DNA of 64,000 nt from Vanrija pseudolonga (GCF_020906515.1 NC_085851.1:3534001-3598000); one strand, 5' to 3'; shown: positions 33,068 through 44,634, counted from the first letter of the stretch. A program made the numbers and translations. The notes: generated from the sequence alone by a model not told the origin.

Positions 33068-35053
33068 ATGTCGCCAGCACCAGTATCAGGCGCGACGGCG
33101 TCCGAGAACCACCTCGCGTCGGCGATCGGCACGGCCGTGCTCGCGGACGGCGGGAACGCGATCGACGCAGCCATCGCCACCAGCATCGCGGTGCACACGA
33201 CGAGCCCGCACCACTCGTGTGTGGGTGGGGCGGGGTTCGTGGTTGTTCGGACGCCGAAGGGGGAGTATGAGGTGTTGAACTTTCGGCACACTGCGCCGGT
33301 GAGTCGAGCGGGTCGCGAGGGCGGGCCAGCCTGGCCATGCTGGTCTGGCCTTGGACGTCCGCGGCTAACCCGCCCAGGCAGGCATCACGATGGACTGGCT
33401 CAAATCCACGGGCACGCTGCACGGCGGCCCGACGGTCGCTGTCCCCGGCGAGATTCTGGGGTTCTGGGAGCTGCATAAGCGGTACGGGCGGCTCGCTTGG
33501 CAGCGGCTGTTCGCCCCGAGCATCAAGCTTGCAAGGGAGGGGTTTGCGCTGGGCAAGGACTTGCATGAGGTGAGTGTTGTCGGCGCCGACGCCGAGCGCA
33601 GCCAGGCGGCGGCGTCGTGGCTGGCTACGTGCGGGGCATGCTGCGGCTGCTATGATCGCCGTGCCCTCTTCGCCGTCGCCAGCTCGCCGCTTCGCGACGA
33701 GCCGCCGCTGACACGCCCCGCCCCAGGCCCTCACCGACGCCCGCGACTGGCTGTACAACGACCCCGAGTTCATCAAGACGTACACTACCAACGGGGTCAT
33801 CCTTGCGCCGGGGGACACGCTCAAGCGGCCCGACTACGCGGCGACGCTCGAGCTGATTGCGGCTGAAGGCCCGGCGGCGCTGTACAAGGGCGAGATTGGC
33901 GCGGCGATCGTCGACGCCGTGCAGGCGCGCGGGGGCAAGCTGAGTGTCGGTGACTTGAGGGGTGCGTAAGCGGCGAGCAAGGCCGCCAGCGAGCGACGTG
34001 TGGGGAGGTGGTGGTCGCGAGCGTTCTGACTCGCCCAGACTACACCGTGCAGTGGTCCAAGCCGCTCGTCGGCAGCTTCCGCGGGCACAAGGTCATCACG
34101 CCGGGCGCGCCTGCGTCCGGCGCGATCCTGCTCTCGGCGCTGAGCACGCTCGACGCGCTCCCCGTGCCCAACGAAGGCGCCGAGGCGGACCTGCACGCTG
34201 CGATCGAGGCCGCGCGCTGGGCGTACGGCGCGCGCCTGCTCCTCGGGGACCCGGACTTCGTGCCGGGCCTGGACAGCGTGCAGGCTAGCCTCATCTCGCC
34301 CGAGGCTGGGCGCGCGCGCGCCGCCAAGATCGGCGACAAGACTGACAAGCCGGACGTGTACCTCCCCGCCAGTGCGTCCGCGCAGAACGATAACGGCACG
34401 AGCAACATCTCTGCCGTCGACAGCGAGGGCTACATCGCGACGCTGACGACAACGATCGGGAGCCTGTTCGGCTCGCGCATCCTCGTGCCCGGCACCGGCG
34501 TGCACCTGAACGACAGCCTGAACGACTTTAGTCTGGCAGGCGTGCAGAACTGGACGGGGTACCCGCCCGCCGAGCCAAACTACGCGCGCGGGGGCAAGCG
34601 CCCGCTGTCGAGCTCGACGCCGTACGTCCTCGAGGCGGGTGGCCGGCCCGTGCTCGTCGGCGGCGCGGCGGGCGGCAGCACCATCATCGGCGCGAACGCG
34701 CAGGTGATCCGCAACGTCGTCGACTTTGGCCACTCGGCGCTTGCGGCGCTCGCGGCGCCGCGGTTCCACGACCAGGTATTGCCTGACGCCACGGTGCTCG
34801 AGCTCGCGAGCGAGCGCGGCGCCAAGGTCGAGGGGTTCGACGACGCGACGGCGGCCGCGCTCGCCAAGAGGGGGCATATCGTGCAGTGGTGGGACAGTGA
34901 GTGCGAGCGAGTTGCGATGGCGCTCACACCGCAGCATCCCGCGCGACCCCCGTCGCCATCCGCCTCCTCCCCGACGGCACGTTCGATGCCGCCGGCGACG
35001 CGCGCAAGTATGAGGCTGGCGCCCGCGGCGGCTCAGTATTCTATGCCAAGTAA
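33068..35053 (+). CDS. Gamma-glutamyltransferase (GGT)
   Basis: Five exons (33068-33298, 33378-33569, 33727-33961, 34039-34896, 34935-35053) give 544 residues. Family motifs run in order: [36 protein letters not shown], and the autoprocessing site [15 protein letters not shown], where Thr near residue 339 would become the nucleophile of the small subunit. [10 protein letters not shown] supplies the oxyanion glycine loop. The enzyme splits gamma-glutamyl bonds such as that of glutathione. Secreted or vacuolar GGTs normally have an N-terminal signal anchor. Here the protein opens directly at the fold ([18 protein letters not shown]), so either an upstream exon is missed or the enzyme is cytosolic or vacuolar by another route. 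Confidence 0.92.
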
Positions 35054-35444
35054 TGTCTATGCACTGTGTATCGTCGGACAAACGCACGGGGACGGAGTGT
35101 CCAGTGTGTTAATTGGCCGCGACGTCGCGATGAGGACAACGCCGTGGCCACCTCGTCGATACGTGTTTCTCCGCTCTCACTCACGCCACCGCGGCTTATC
35201 ACGACGTGCGCAGTGCCAGTCCCTCGCGCCGGCCCAACCACCGCCCACTCGCCCGCCGGCGCCTCTCGACCCCGTTCATCCGTATGTGCGTACACGCTAC
35301 AAGTACCATGACCCCATCTATAAAGCGAGCGCTGGGTATGTGTCTTCGCGCCTCGTTTGGTTTGCCACTCCCGCCGCCGCCGTCGTCGTCGCCGCCGCCT
35401 ACATAGCTTGCACAACATGCTCGTCAGACCCCATCTCTCGACGA
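35054..35444. other. convergent intergenic region
   Basis: This lies between the stops of GGT (+) and the Ser/Pro-rich gene (-). It is CG-rich with short (GCC)n and (GTC)n runs near 35370-35400 and has no credible coding frame. Confidence 0.5.
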
Positions 35445-37257
35445 CTAGAAGAACCGCGGCATGTGCGCCGCCACCTCGGCCACGGGCGACGTGCCCGTCG
35501 TAGGGCTCGCAGACCCGGCCGACAGGCGGCGCTCTCTCGCAGCAGAGTCGCGCCGCCGCTGCACTTCAGCAGCGTACCGCGCATGCGAGTTGGAGTTGGA
35601 GTCGCGTCGGATCGCAATGGGCGGTGACGTCGTCGTTGTTGTTGTTGCCTCCGCCGGCGGAATGGTGGTGGCGGCGGCGGCCGCAGTCGACGCCAAAGTC
35701 GCCGCAACGCCATTAGCCGCCTCGGCGGAGACATCCAGTGCAGCCTTGCCGTTGGCCGCGGGGGACCCGCGGCCCTGGCCGAGGCCGTGGGCCAACCGTG
35801 CAACGTCCTGGCGCTCACGCATTTCGGCGTCCCATGCAGGGTTCTGGTCGTACTCTGACAGTTCGAAGCCGAGCACGGCCGCCGTGTGGCCCTGGTGCTG
35901 GCGATGGGTAGCCTCGGCGTCGTCGACCACCTGGGTCTCCTCGTCGGCTGGCTCGCTGTCGTCCTCCTCCTCATCGTCGTCGTCGTCAAACGTCGGCGGG
36001 GGCGGAGAAGGCGACCGACCGCGCCGGGGCGTCTGTTCCCCGGCAGCCTCGCCAGTGTCGAGCCCCAGTCCTGCTGGCCCGGGAGTCGGAGGTTCGTCCT
36101 CCTCGACAATCGCAGAGTGCACTGGCACGACAAGTGGAGAGACTCCCGCCGGCGCACCACCAGACGCCGAGTCTGAGCGTCCCCTAGATGCTGCACCGCT
36201 GAGCACGGGTGCAGCCGAGCGAATCGAGTTGACGCTGGCCGTCGACGTGTTGGAGCTGCGCCGGACCCTGCCCCAGAGCTTTTTGGCACCCGATGACATG
36301 ACTGTTCCTAGGTCGACGGCCTGAACTTGTCTGTGCGGCGTGCGTGTCAGCGGGACCAACGACGTCGACCAAGAGGGGGGCTGTGCGCTGGATAGACGCG
36401 GCATACGACGGCCGAGACGACGGCCTTGGCAGTGAGCGCAACGCCTCTGCTGGCCTTGTCTCGAGAAGTTGACCGAGGTGGTCGGTGCGTTCAGTTGCCC
36501 ACTGGCTGACTGAGCTCTCACCCCCACCGCTTCGTTTCGGACAAACAACATGCCAAGCCGGCGCGCTCTCGCGCTCTTGTCTCTCGTTACGCGCGCCACC
36601 AAGCACGTTTGCCCCATGGCGCACGCCGTCGCGCCCGCCTCCATCTCGTCTCGCACGCCTCGCACCTCCTACTCACCCAGGTTTTTGCGAAAACTGTTTC
36701 TGGTACTCGGCCCACTCGGCGTCGGTCATGTAGACGCTGCGAATATGGCCCTGCTGGGCGCCGCCACGGGGGACCGGAACCGTCCCCTGGGCATGGAGCA
36801 TGTTCTTGCGCGCGAGCACACCGAGCGTGATCGAGTTGCGGCGCCGCAGCTCGGGAGGGCGCTCGGGGCACTCGCCAAAGCGGATCTTTGGGGACGACGT
36901 GCCCGTGCCGATCGTGCTCGAGACTGAGCGGGGCGTCGAGCTGCCGCCGCCGTTGGGCAGTGGGTTGAGGGTGGAATTTGGCGAGTCGTCGGGTGCCGAG
37001 CCAGCGCCCCACGATGCTTCAGATGACAGCGACGTGCCGAGCGAGAGGCCCGGGGAGAGTGTCGGCGCAGACGAAACGGACGGCGCATCGAGCGACTCGG
37101 ATGATTTCACCGTCCGTGGTGTCTTGGAGGGCGACGCGGCTCCGAAGCCGATCCCGACCCTGGTCGGGCTGGGCGAGGTGCCGGCCGCCCTGCCGCAGTT
37201 GAGCAGGATCGACGGCGGCGCCGGTGATGGGTCGCGGCGCGCAGAGGCGACAGACAT
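35445..37257 (-). CDS. Ser/Pro-rich protein of unknown function
   Basis: Two exons (36677-37257, 35445-36330) join in phase to 488 residues across a 346-nt intron, the longest I infer in this window. The protein is mostly low complexity. A Ser/Pro-rich N-terminus leads to a more ordered patch near residues 140-190 (RRRNSITLGVLARKNMLH, SVYMTDAEWAEYQKQFSQK). Then come a Ser-rich stretch, an acidic run of Asp/Glu near residue 300 and an Ala/Thr-rich tail ending in HMPRFF. RRRNS and RRRDS are basic-directed phosphosite-like words. I do not recognise a domain. The two exons could belong to two genes, with a second start at MSSGAKKLWG, but the phases fit one gene. Confidence 0.65.
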
Positions 37258-38797
37258 GATGGTGGTGGGGCCGGTGAGGCTGCGAGGTGAGTGCGTGGGT
37301 CCAACAAGGCTGATGTAGGTGTTGTCGGGTGTGGGTGGGAGTTCGGGTTCGGAAGTCGGAAGGGAGTGTGCGGGTGATGGGCGGTGAATGAGTGGGTAGG
37401 TGGCTGTGGTGTGGTGTGGGTGGTTATGAATGCAATGCTGTGGTCGCTGCGTGGGATGCAGGCGCTGAGAGAGACAACAAAAGAGAGAGAGAGAGTGAGA
37501 TGTGGTGGGATGTGAGAGGTGGAGAGATGTAGGCCCTGGTGTCTGTCTGTGTGTGCGGCGCGTGGTTGCGGGGCCGGGTGGGTGGATGTGTGCCAGGTGC
37601 CGGGTGGTGGTTGACTATTTCGACAAGTTTGCTCTCGTCGTTTGCCCCTCACTGCGGCCCTATTGGTGACGACAATCAACCTCGCAGCAGCTACAGGGTA
37701 ATAGTAGCCGGCGGCCGTCTAGCTGGGGGTCGGCAGCAGTCACGGACGAGGCCGAGGCTGTTGTGAGTGGTGGGGTGGGGTGGGGTGGAGGATCTCTAGT
37801 TGTTGGAGCCGGGGCAGGCGAGCAGGGAGGCAGAGGGAGGCAGCGGCGTCACGAGTTGGCCGAGGGTGGGGTAAATCTGCCCGGGGCGGGGCGACGAGGC
37901 GACGAGGTAGGTAGGTGGGCTGCGTGCCGCCGTGGGTTTGTGTGTCTGGTCGTGTGGCGTCTTTGCCCTCTGTTGCGCTGCAGCATGTGGGGTCTGTTGC
38001 CATCGTCGTCGACTTTCGTCGTGGGGGCCCAGTCGGCTTGTGACGGCTGGGCGGTCTATTTTACTGGGCATTCCCCATTTTGCGGGCATTTTACATCCAC
38101 CGGTCCGACCGTAAAGCCTTTTGGGTCACAAAAAGGTATTCCCGACACTTTGGGTCCTGCTGCTGCTGCTGCGCGCGTATCCACGCTGCGTCATTCCCTG
38201 CGAATCACACCCCACACACCCACACTGCAACCTACGCAAGCCTCAACGACCAAAGACTAGACAATGGGGCCCATGGGGCCAGCCTGCAAGCAAGCATTAG
38301 CCCAAACACCGTCGGCCAATGACTAACAACTCGCGCGGTACCCAGGAATCCAACTCCGAACTCACCGCAACGCGACGTGTCGAGACTCTGACATTCAGGA
38401 AATGGAGATGCACCACGCAGCCAACATCCAGGTAACATGTCAACCGCCAGGGTGGTCAGGAGACAGACTTGCCGACTGCCGAGACAGCTATTTATGGACT
38501 AGGGACGTGGGGGACGAGGAGGCAAGTTGTACGATGCAAAGAAGAGGGGAGGTCAACCTCGCAACTCGCAAGAGTGCAATGCGCGGTGAGAGAGATAGTG
38601 TCATGGGAGGGAGCGTGATGGTGGCAGCCATGGGAGCGGCCTGTGCGTGGGTGGAAACGTGAGAGTGGCACTCCTGCAGAGTACCATGTTGAAATGCAAG
38701 ACTGGGCTGTATCGTGTATGCTGCTCCAGCCTGGCGCAAGGGGCGTTCAACGCGCCATCAATGGCTTGGAGATGTGGGGGGGGGAACGGAACTCGAC
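37258..38797. other. intergenic, promoter of the Ser/Pro-rich gene
   Basis: This 1.5 kb lies upstream of the Ser/Pro-rich gene and downstream of Mo25, both on the minus strand. It has TG- and GA-rich runs (for example about 37478-37500) typical of yeast-like promoters and a run of G near 38776. I see no supportable gene. Confidence 0.55.
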
Positions 38798-40397
38798 CTA
38801 GAGGCGCTCGACTAGAGGCGTCAGGCACATCCGGTATCACGCAACGGCGCGTCACTTACTTTGCGTAATGAGGAATTGCTTTTCGTCGTTGAACTGATCA
38901 TCTACAGCCTGTCAGCGATTGCGGTTGGTTCAGGTGCGCCGTTGCCGGATCGCCAAGGCCGGCGGACACCACCCTCGTCGGCCAGCTCCGAAACGGCGAC
39001 GCTACTCACCATCCTTGTCGTTGTGGAAGTCCTTGAGGAACACGAGCAAGCGGTCCTTGTTTCGGCGTAGGATACGTGCAATCTCTGGTGGCTTGTTTGG
39101 GTTGGCAACAAAGACCTGGACGTGTCAGCAACCTTACTACTAACCTCGCCATGAGCTCACCTTGAACACGTGGAACGCCTCAAACTGAATGTTGCGGCTC
39201 CTGTCGCGCAAGAAGTTCATCATGAGCTTGAGGTTGGCTTCTGACGCAATGTACTTTGTCATGATCGAATAGTTTGCCCGGTCCAGCAGGATCTCGCCAA
39301 GCAGCTTGAGCGATTGACGCTTCGTCACGTAGTTGTTGGACATGATGAGCGTGTTGTACATGTTGAAGAACTGGCGGGGTTAGCATCGCCTGGGTTCACT
39401 AACATTACTCACCCGGTCATAATTGCGCTCCAGGTATGTTGCGACCATTGTCTTGTGTTTTGTCAAGGTCTCCTACTCGTCGTTAGCGGCCGTGTCATCA
39501 AGGCGCAAGTCACAAACCTTCATGTTCGCAAACGCGTCGCAAGAGATGCCAAATGTCGTGTCTTCAATGTACTTGGGGAAGGTGTAGAACCTGACGCGTT
39601 AGCTACACTCAGAAGCAGCATACTCACTGTTCAGAGTGGAGGAGGATCTTAGCCAGAGGCTCATACCGCAGCATTTCCTTGAGGATCATACCAGTGTTCA
39701 GAGCAATGTCTGCATCTGCGTATCTGAGGTGTGGTCAGCAGAGCTCCGCGCTCGTCGCCGACGCACCCCTTGAGCGTGTTGAAGATGATATCGGGCTTGT
39801 TGACAATAAGCTCGACCGTAGGCAGACGTGTTCCGATCTGCCTGCGGAGGAGAGTGTTGTAGATGTGTCCGACATCTTTCCTCGCCTGAGCCAGTCAGCT
39901 TCGATCAGCCCGTGGCGGTAGCTATACTGACCTCAAACTCGAGTCTCGGAAGGTTGGTGACCAGCTGACTTAACAAGTCCTGGTTATACACCTCGTTGGC
40001 AACAGCCGTGACCGTCTCGGGCGTCGAGTCGACATCACCCTCGCCGCAGAGGCATGCCTTGACAGTGGCTATCAACCTCGAGTTCTCCTCTGTAACCTGC
40101 AGTGTGTCAGCGAACGCTGTACGTCTCACGAGCTCTAGACATGAGACAGGGAAGGTGACGAAGTGACTTCTCTGTAACGCCTGCCCGTGCGGCGGCCACC
40201 ACCGCAGCCGTGACGACCCGCACGACGCAGCGCCGTAGAAGCACTCGGCGCTGCACTGCTCGCCTCAAGCCTTCTGTAGCACGTACCCTCTTCTTCTGTT
40301 CGGCGGACATGGCGGTGCCGAGGCGGCCAATGTTTTCGCGGAGCGCGCGCACGCTCTCGACTGGCGTGCGAGTCCTGCTCCTGTTGAAGAAGTTCAT
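38798..40397 (-). CDS. HYM1: Mo25/Hym1 scaffold protein
   Basis: Ten exons (40287-40397, 39932-40096, 39767-39885, 39628-39723, 39518-39590, 39413-39472, 39161-39370, 39010-39115, 38860-38901, 38798-38811) give 331 residues, the usual Mo25 length. Family words are nearly unbroken: [84 protein letters not shown] and the end [18 protein letters not shown]. Mo25 is an armadillo-like helical scaffold that activates GCK-type kinases; in fungi Hym1 works in the RAM/MOR network for polarity and cell separation. The last coding exon is only 14 nt (IERL plus stop). Ignoring it would end the protein early at ITQSK. Confidence 0.95.
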
Positions 40398-41131
40398 CTT
40401 GTTGTTGTGGGGGAAGAGGAGGAGAGTGCGATGGGTGTAGCTGGGCCTTTAGCCGTGTAGATGTCGTCTATCGGCGGTGACGGCGGTGGCAAAGGCCGCG
40501 GGGTCTCCGGCACCCAGAACTATGAGGAAGGCTGCTTGTGGGTTAGCCACACGATCTCGGAGTGCTTGGTCAGACGAACCACGAGGGAAGGATGCCCGAT
40601 GTTGCTGGGATGTTTGTGTCGCACAGCTGCAGCAGCGTCGATGGGGGCTTGAGCGCTGTGGCAAAGGTGATGCTACTGCTGTGAGGGTGGCTATGCCGCG
40701 TGTGATGGTGTTATCTTGTTAGGTTTGTGATTTGTGACGATTCGAAGGTTGTGATTGAATGGGTTGATTGAGTCGGGGAGGGTGGTGGTTGTTGGTGTCG
40801 TTCCAGCGTTGGAAGGTGTGTTGTTGTTCCAGCCAGCTGCAGCCAGCCAGCCAGCCGGCCAGCCAGCGCACACTGCCGCCTGGCTCGGTGGCCTCACTCT
40901 GGCAGGCGACGATCGACAGGGCACAAGCCACTAACCGGCCCTCCCACTTTTCATCTTCTATCTCATCCTCCCCTACACCCCACCACGTGGCCGCTCGGAC
41001 CACCCCATCCATTGCCACCAAAGTGAGTGAGGAGCAGTGCTGCGGTTGTTGGCTGCGACGCGCGTCATTCCAGAGAGACATCATCTTGTCTTGTCTTGTC
41101 CACATCCACAACAACAACACATTCACTCAAC
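40398..41131. promoter_or_regulatory. divergent promoter Mo25 / VTI1
   Basis: This 734 bp lies between the two start codons. It contains a CCAGCCAGC-type short repeat near 40828-40868 and no credible third gene. Confidence 0.5.
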
Positions 41132-42286
41132 ATGGACAACTCACCAACGTGGGTATCGGCTACCTCTTAGACAGAGACAGAGACCCGCAGGCACTGACCT
41201 AGACCAGCGCTCTCTTCGAGAACTATGACGAGGACCTCAACCAGCTCCTCTCAAGCCTCAAGGGCAAGCTCGAGGGCGACGTGAAGCAGCTCAAGGGCGG
41301 TGAGTCTACGAGCAGGGCTGCGGCACTGCCCACGTGCTTGTTACTTGGACCGTGACTGACACTACGCGCAGAGCCCCGCAAAGCGCTTCTGAAGAAGGTC
41401 GGCGACGAGCTCGACGAGGCCGAGGAGATTGTGAGTACCAAGCACCCGCGTGTGTGCGAGGCGCCGCCGAGTCTTCGACGTCTCGCCGCTACCTCCTCAA
41501 GCCCAGGCACAGTGCTTACGCGCCGCCCAGATCGCCCAGATGGAGGTCGAGATCCCTTCCATGCCGCTTTCGATCCGCAAGACCTTCCAGGACAAGCTCA
41601 CCGGGTCAAAATCGTCGGTCGACAGGATCAAGAAGCAGGTCGTACGTGTCGACTTGCACCCCTGGTTAAGCACAACTGACTCGCCAGCGTGACGTCCGCG
41701 CCGAGACGCAGCGTGCCGAGCTCCTCTCCGGCCCAGGCTTCCCCTCGGACGACCCATACCGGGACGAGCCTGACGCCTCGGCTTTCAATGCCCGCACCCG
41801 CTTGCTTGCCGGCACCGAGCAGCTCGACGAGAGCTCACGCCGCCTGGACAATGCGCACCGCATCGCGCTGGAAACGGAGGACGTCGGTACCGACATTCTC
41901 CGCAACCTGCGCGGACAGCGCGAGCACATCGAGCACACCCGCGAGATGCTCACGCACGCCGACTCGAACATTGACCGGGCGAGCGGCACGCTCAAGAAGA
42001 TGATTTACAAGTGAGTACTGCTCTGCGGTTGGGGCATCGTTGAGCGCGTGCTAGGTGGTGGCCGACATGATGGCAAGGAGCAAGCTCTGCCTGCGTCCGC
42101 TGCTGGTCTCGCGACCCGCCAGTGCGACGACCGCACGCCAGCCACGGCCCTCTAGCGGCCACATCGCTACACCAGTACCGCGCTAACCAGTCCAGGATGT
42201 ACCAGCAGAAGTTTGTCACTGGTGCCATTATCGCGGTCCTCGTCCTCCTAATCATTATTGTCATCTGGTCCAAGTTGTTTGGTTAG
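41132..42286 (+). CDS. VTI1: Qb-SNARE VTI1
   Basis: Six exons (41132-41148, 41208-41299, 41372-41430, 41531-41641, 41688-42010, 42196-42286) give 230 residues. The first exon is 17 nt, and MDNSPTALFENYDEDLNQLL is the usual Vti1 opening. An N-terminal Habc-like helical part is followed by the SNARE helix with its zero-layer Gln in LRGQREHIEHT. The C-terminal anchor GAIIAVLVLLIIIVIW ends the protein. Vti1 pairs with several syntaxins in Golgi, endosome and vacuole fusion. Stop and intron phases all agree. Confidence 0.95.
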
Positions 42287-42637
42287 TGGCACACCACCCC
42301 GCCCTAACGCGGTCCTCAACTTTGGCTTTCGATTGTAGTAGGCATGTTTGCGCTTTGTAGGTTGGCAGTACAGTATTGAGATGAATAGAGATACCTTGTT
42401 GGGTTGCGGAGGCCGGCCTCTGGAGGGCAGCGACCTCTGGTCCGGCGATGCGCATCGGAGCCGCAAGGTTATCCGTAACGACGTAGTGAACCTGGCTTCA
42501 GGCTGCCAGGGCGGAGGCGCTTTGGCGCGCTACATCCAATACGATACTCCCTCCCTGACCCACCACACCACCAGCAACCAGAAGACGGGCGAGTGGCTGT
42601 CCTCTGGAGCAGACTGTGCCACATCACGTCCGACACC
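42287..42637. other. intergenic, promoter of the first array gene
   Basis: This lies between VTI1 and the first member of the tandem array, both on the plus strand. I see no gene or repeat in it. Confidence 0.5.
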
Positions 42638-43248
42638 ATGCCCCCACGCAAGAAGACTGCGGCATCGTCGGCTCGAGGTGCTGCAGCTGCTGCGACCGCC
42701 GCCAAGAAAGCCAGCAAGGCGGCACAGTCGCGCACGAAGCAGCCCCCCGCGCCCACATACCGCGTGATCTGTAAGTGGGAGAACGCGCGGCGCTGATCCA
42801 AGACCGCTTCCGGGACGCATACGAGGACGAGCACAACGACTACACGGTTGGGCGGTACGCGAGCCCCGCCGACGCGAGGGCAAAAGTCCGCTCCTATCTG
42901 TCCGACGAGTTTGGCGACGACGCCGGCCGGGAGGAGCTCGACGAGTCGGACAAGGGCGACGTGAGCGGCGGGTTCGAGGTCCACGCCATCGACAGCGAGA
43001 GCAACGAGTACTGGGTGTTCATGGAGGAGGACGCGCCGCTCGTCGGCGCGCTCGAGGGGCCGCGGACGCGGAGGGAGGTCCGCCCGGAGAAGGTGTACGC
43101 CGTCGTCCAGCGCCGCGGGACGGGGGAGAAACGCGTCGATGACAGGGTATATGATTCGCGTGAAGCAGCCGAGGCGGCCGTGCAGCTCGTGCCGGGTGTG
43201 CGCGGCTCGGCGGTGGACGTTGTCGAGCTCGAGGTCGTGTACGGCTAG
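42638..43248 (+). CDS. Tandem K/A-rich family, copy 1
   Basis: Two exons (42638-42770, 42803-43248) give 192 residues. The N-terminus MPPRKKTAASSARGAAAA is basic and Ala/Lys-rich, like a histone H1 tail. The conserved intron (phase 1) follows YRVI and is only 32 nt here. Domain A comes next (VGRYASPADARAKVRSYL ... GDVSGGFEVHAIDSESNEYW), then module C (EKVYAVVQRRGTGEKRVDD, VYDSREAAEAA, VELEVVYG). I do not recognise either domain. Without splicing the frame stops at the TGA that forms the branch point. The copy looks intact. Four relatives follow within 3.7 kb on the same strand. Confidence 0.8.
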
Positions 43249-43334
43249 CTCGTAGCGGTATGCACTTTTGGCCGCGGTGGAGGGCTTGTTATTGTAAGGA
43301 ACGCCGCGACGCGTCTTGCACTCGCCCACACCAC

Positions 43335-44013
43335 ATGCCACCACGAAGGAAGCCCAGGGCAGGCGCTGCGGCCGCTGCTGCCGCCGTCGTCGTCGTAGCC
43401 TCTTCGGCCAAGAAGGCGGATAAGCAGGGCACGAAGGCGGCCCCAAGACGCAGCGCGCAGCGGACGTATCCCGTGCTGTGTGAGCCTTGCCGGCGGCATG
43501 GCACAGCTGACACGCCCAGACCGCGTCCGGCGGCAGCACGACGAGTCGACAGAAGAGCACGCGGTGGGCCGGTACGTCGTCTACGCCGACGCCAAGGCCA
43601 AGGTGCGCGCGTTCCTGCCGGAATGGTACCATGAGCTCTCGGACGGCGACTGGCAGGAGTACGCCGAGATGGAGGAGGGCGAGCTGAGCGGGGGGTTCGA
43701 GGTGCATGTCGTCGATCCGGAGGGGGACGACTATTGGGTGTGCGTGGAGGAGGACGTGCCGAGCTCGAGTGCGCGCGTGGCTGCGGCGTCGTCGGCGCCA
43801 GCACCAGCGCCGGTGCAGGTGCCGGTGCCACCCCCGCCGCGACATGCGCCGGAGACGGTGTACGCCGTCGTCGCGCGCCGCGGCCGGGGCGAGAAACGGG
43901 TCGATGATACCGTGTACACGAGCCGCGAGGCGGCCGACGCCGCGGCGGACGACGTGCCGCGGACCCCCGGCACGGCGATCGCGGTCGTCGAGCTCACGGT
44001 TGTGTACAGCTAG
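43335..44013 (+). CDS. Tandem K/A-rich family, copy 2
   Basis: Two exons (43335-43479, 43520-44013) give 212 residues, starting 86 bp after copy 1 ends. The intron is 40 nt, in the same place and phase as in copy 1. The N-terminus is MPPRRKPRAGAAAA, with a Val run. Domain A reads VGRYVVYADAKAKVRAFL ... GELSGGFEVHVVDPEGDDYW. A Pro/Ala/Val-rich hinge leads to module C (ETVYAVVARRGRGEKRVDD, VYTSREAADAA, VELTVVYS). The closeness to copy 1 in module C suggests recent duplication. The copy is intact; function unknown. Confidence 0.8.
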
Positions 44014-44157
44014 CTACGCGGTGTGATGTATGGACGTCCAGCTTACTGGTGGCAGCGAGATGGGGGGCGGCCGCAGCTGCCGCTGCCGTTTCAGGCTACG
44101 GCTGCTCATCCGACAAGCGCGCCGAGCTTGTTGACAACATACATACTCTCCACCACT

Positions 44158-44634
44158 ATGCCGGACCGCAAAGCCAAGGAGATCGCCGTCGCAGAGGCGG
44201 CCAAGAAGGCAGCCAAGCAGCCTGCGACGAAGCAGGCGGAGCCGCAGCAGACGTACCGCGTGATCTGTGAGTCCGCACCCAGCCCTTACAAAGCTGACGC
44301 CCCCAGACCGGTTCTTCGACACCGCCTCCGCGCCGAGTCGCACGAGGACGAGGTGGTAGGCAGGTACGCGAGCTACAACAAGGCCCGGGCCAAAGTGGCC
44401 AAGTACCTCGTGGACCAGTACGGCCGCGACTACTTTGACGAGTACACCGAGTCGGAGGAGGGCGACGTGAGCGGCGACTACGAGATCTATGCGCTCTGTC
44501 CCGAGGGCGAGGAGATGTGGGTCTTTGTCGAGGCGGAGGGGCCGCTCGACGACTCGTCGTCCGAGAGCGAGCCCGCGGATGAGGACGACAACGCCGAGGA
44601 CGACGAGGGCAGCGACGCGTTGGAGGACCTGTAG
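44158..44634 (+). CDS. Tandem K/A-rich family, copy 3 (short, splicing unclear)
   Basis: One uninterrupted frame gives 158 residues: MPDRKAKEIAVAEAAKKAAK, YRVI, domain A (VGRYASYNKARAKVAKYL ... GDVSGDYEIYALCPEGEEMW) and a very acidic Ser/Asp/Glu tail instead of module C. The family intron is recognisable (GTGAGT at 44267 to CCCCCAG at 44306, 40 nt). Removing it would put domain A out of frame and stop soon after. So either the intron is kept, or one base was gained or lost after the splice site and the copy is damaged. The lack of module C also sets it apart. Confidence 0.55.
   Translation: MPDRKAKEIAVAEAAKKAAKQPATKQAEPQQTYRVICESAPSPYKADAPRPVLRHRLRAESHEDEVVGRYASYNKARAKVAKYLVDQYGRDYFDEYTESEEGDVSGDYEIYALCPEGEEMWVFVEAEGPLDDSSSESEPADEDDNAEDDEGSDALEDL

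Noticed and set aside
42469-43845. 458-residue open frame antisense to array copies 1 and 2
   Set aside because: It overlaps two clearly related sense genes with a shared intron and has no motif of its own.
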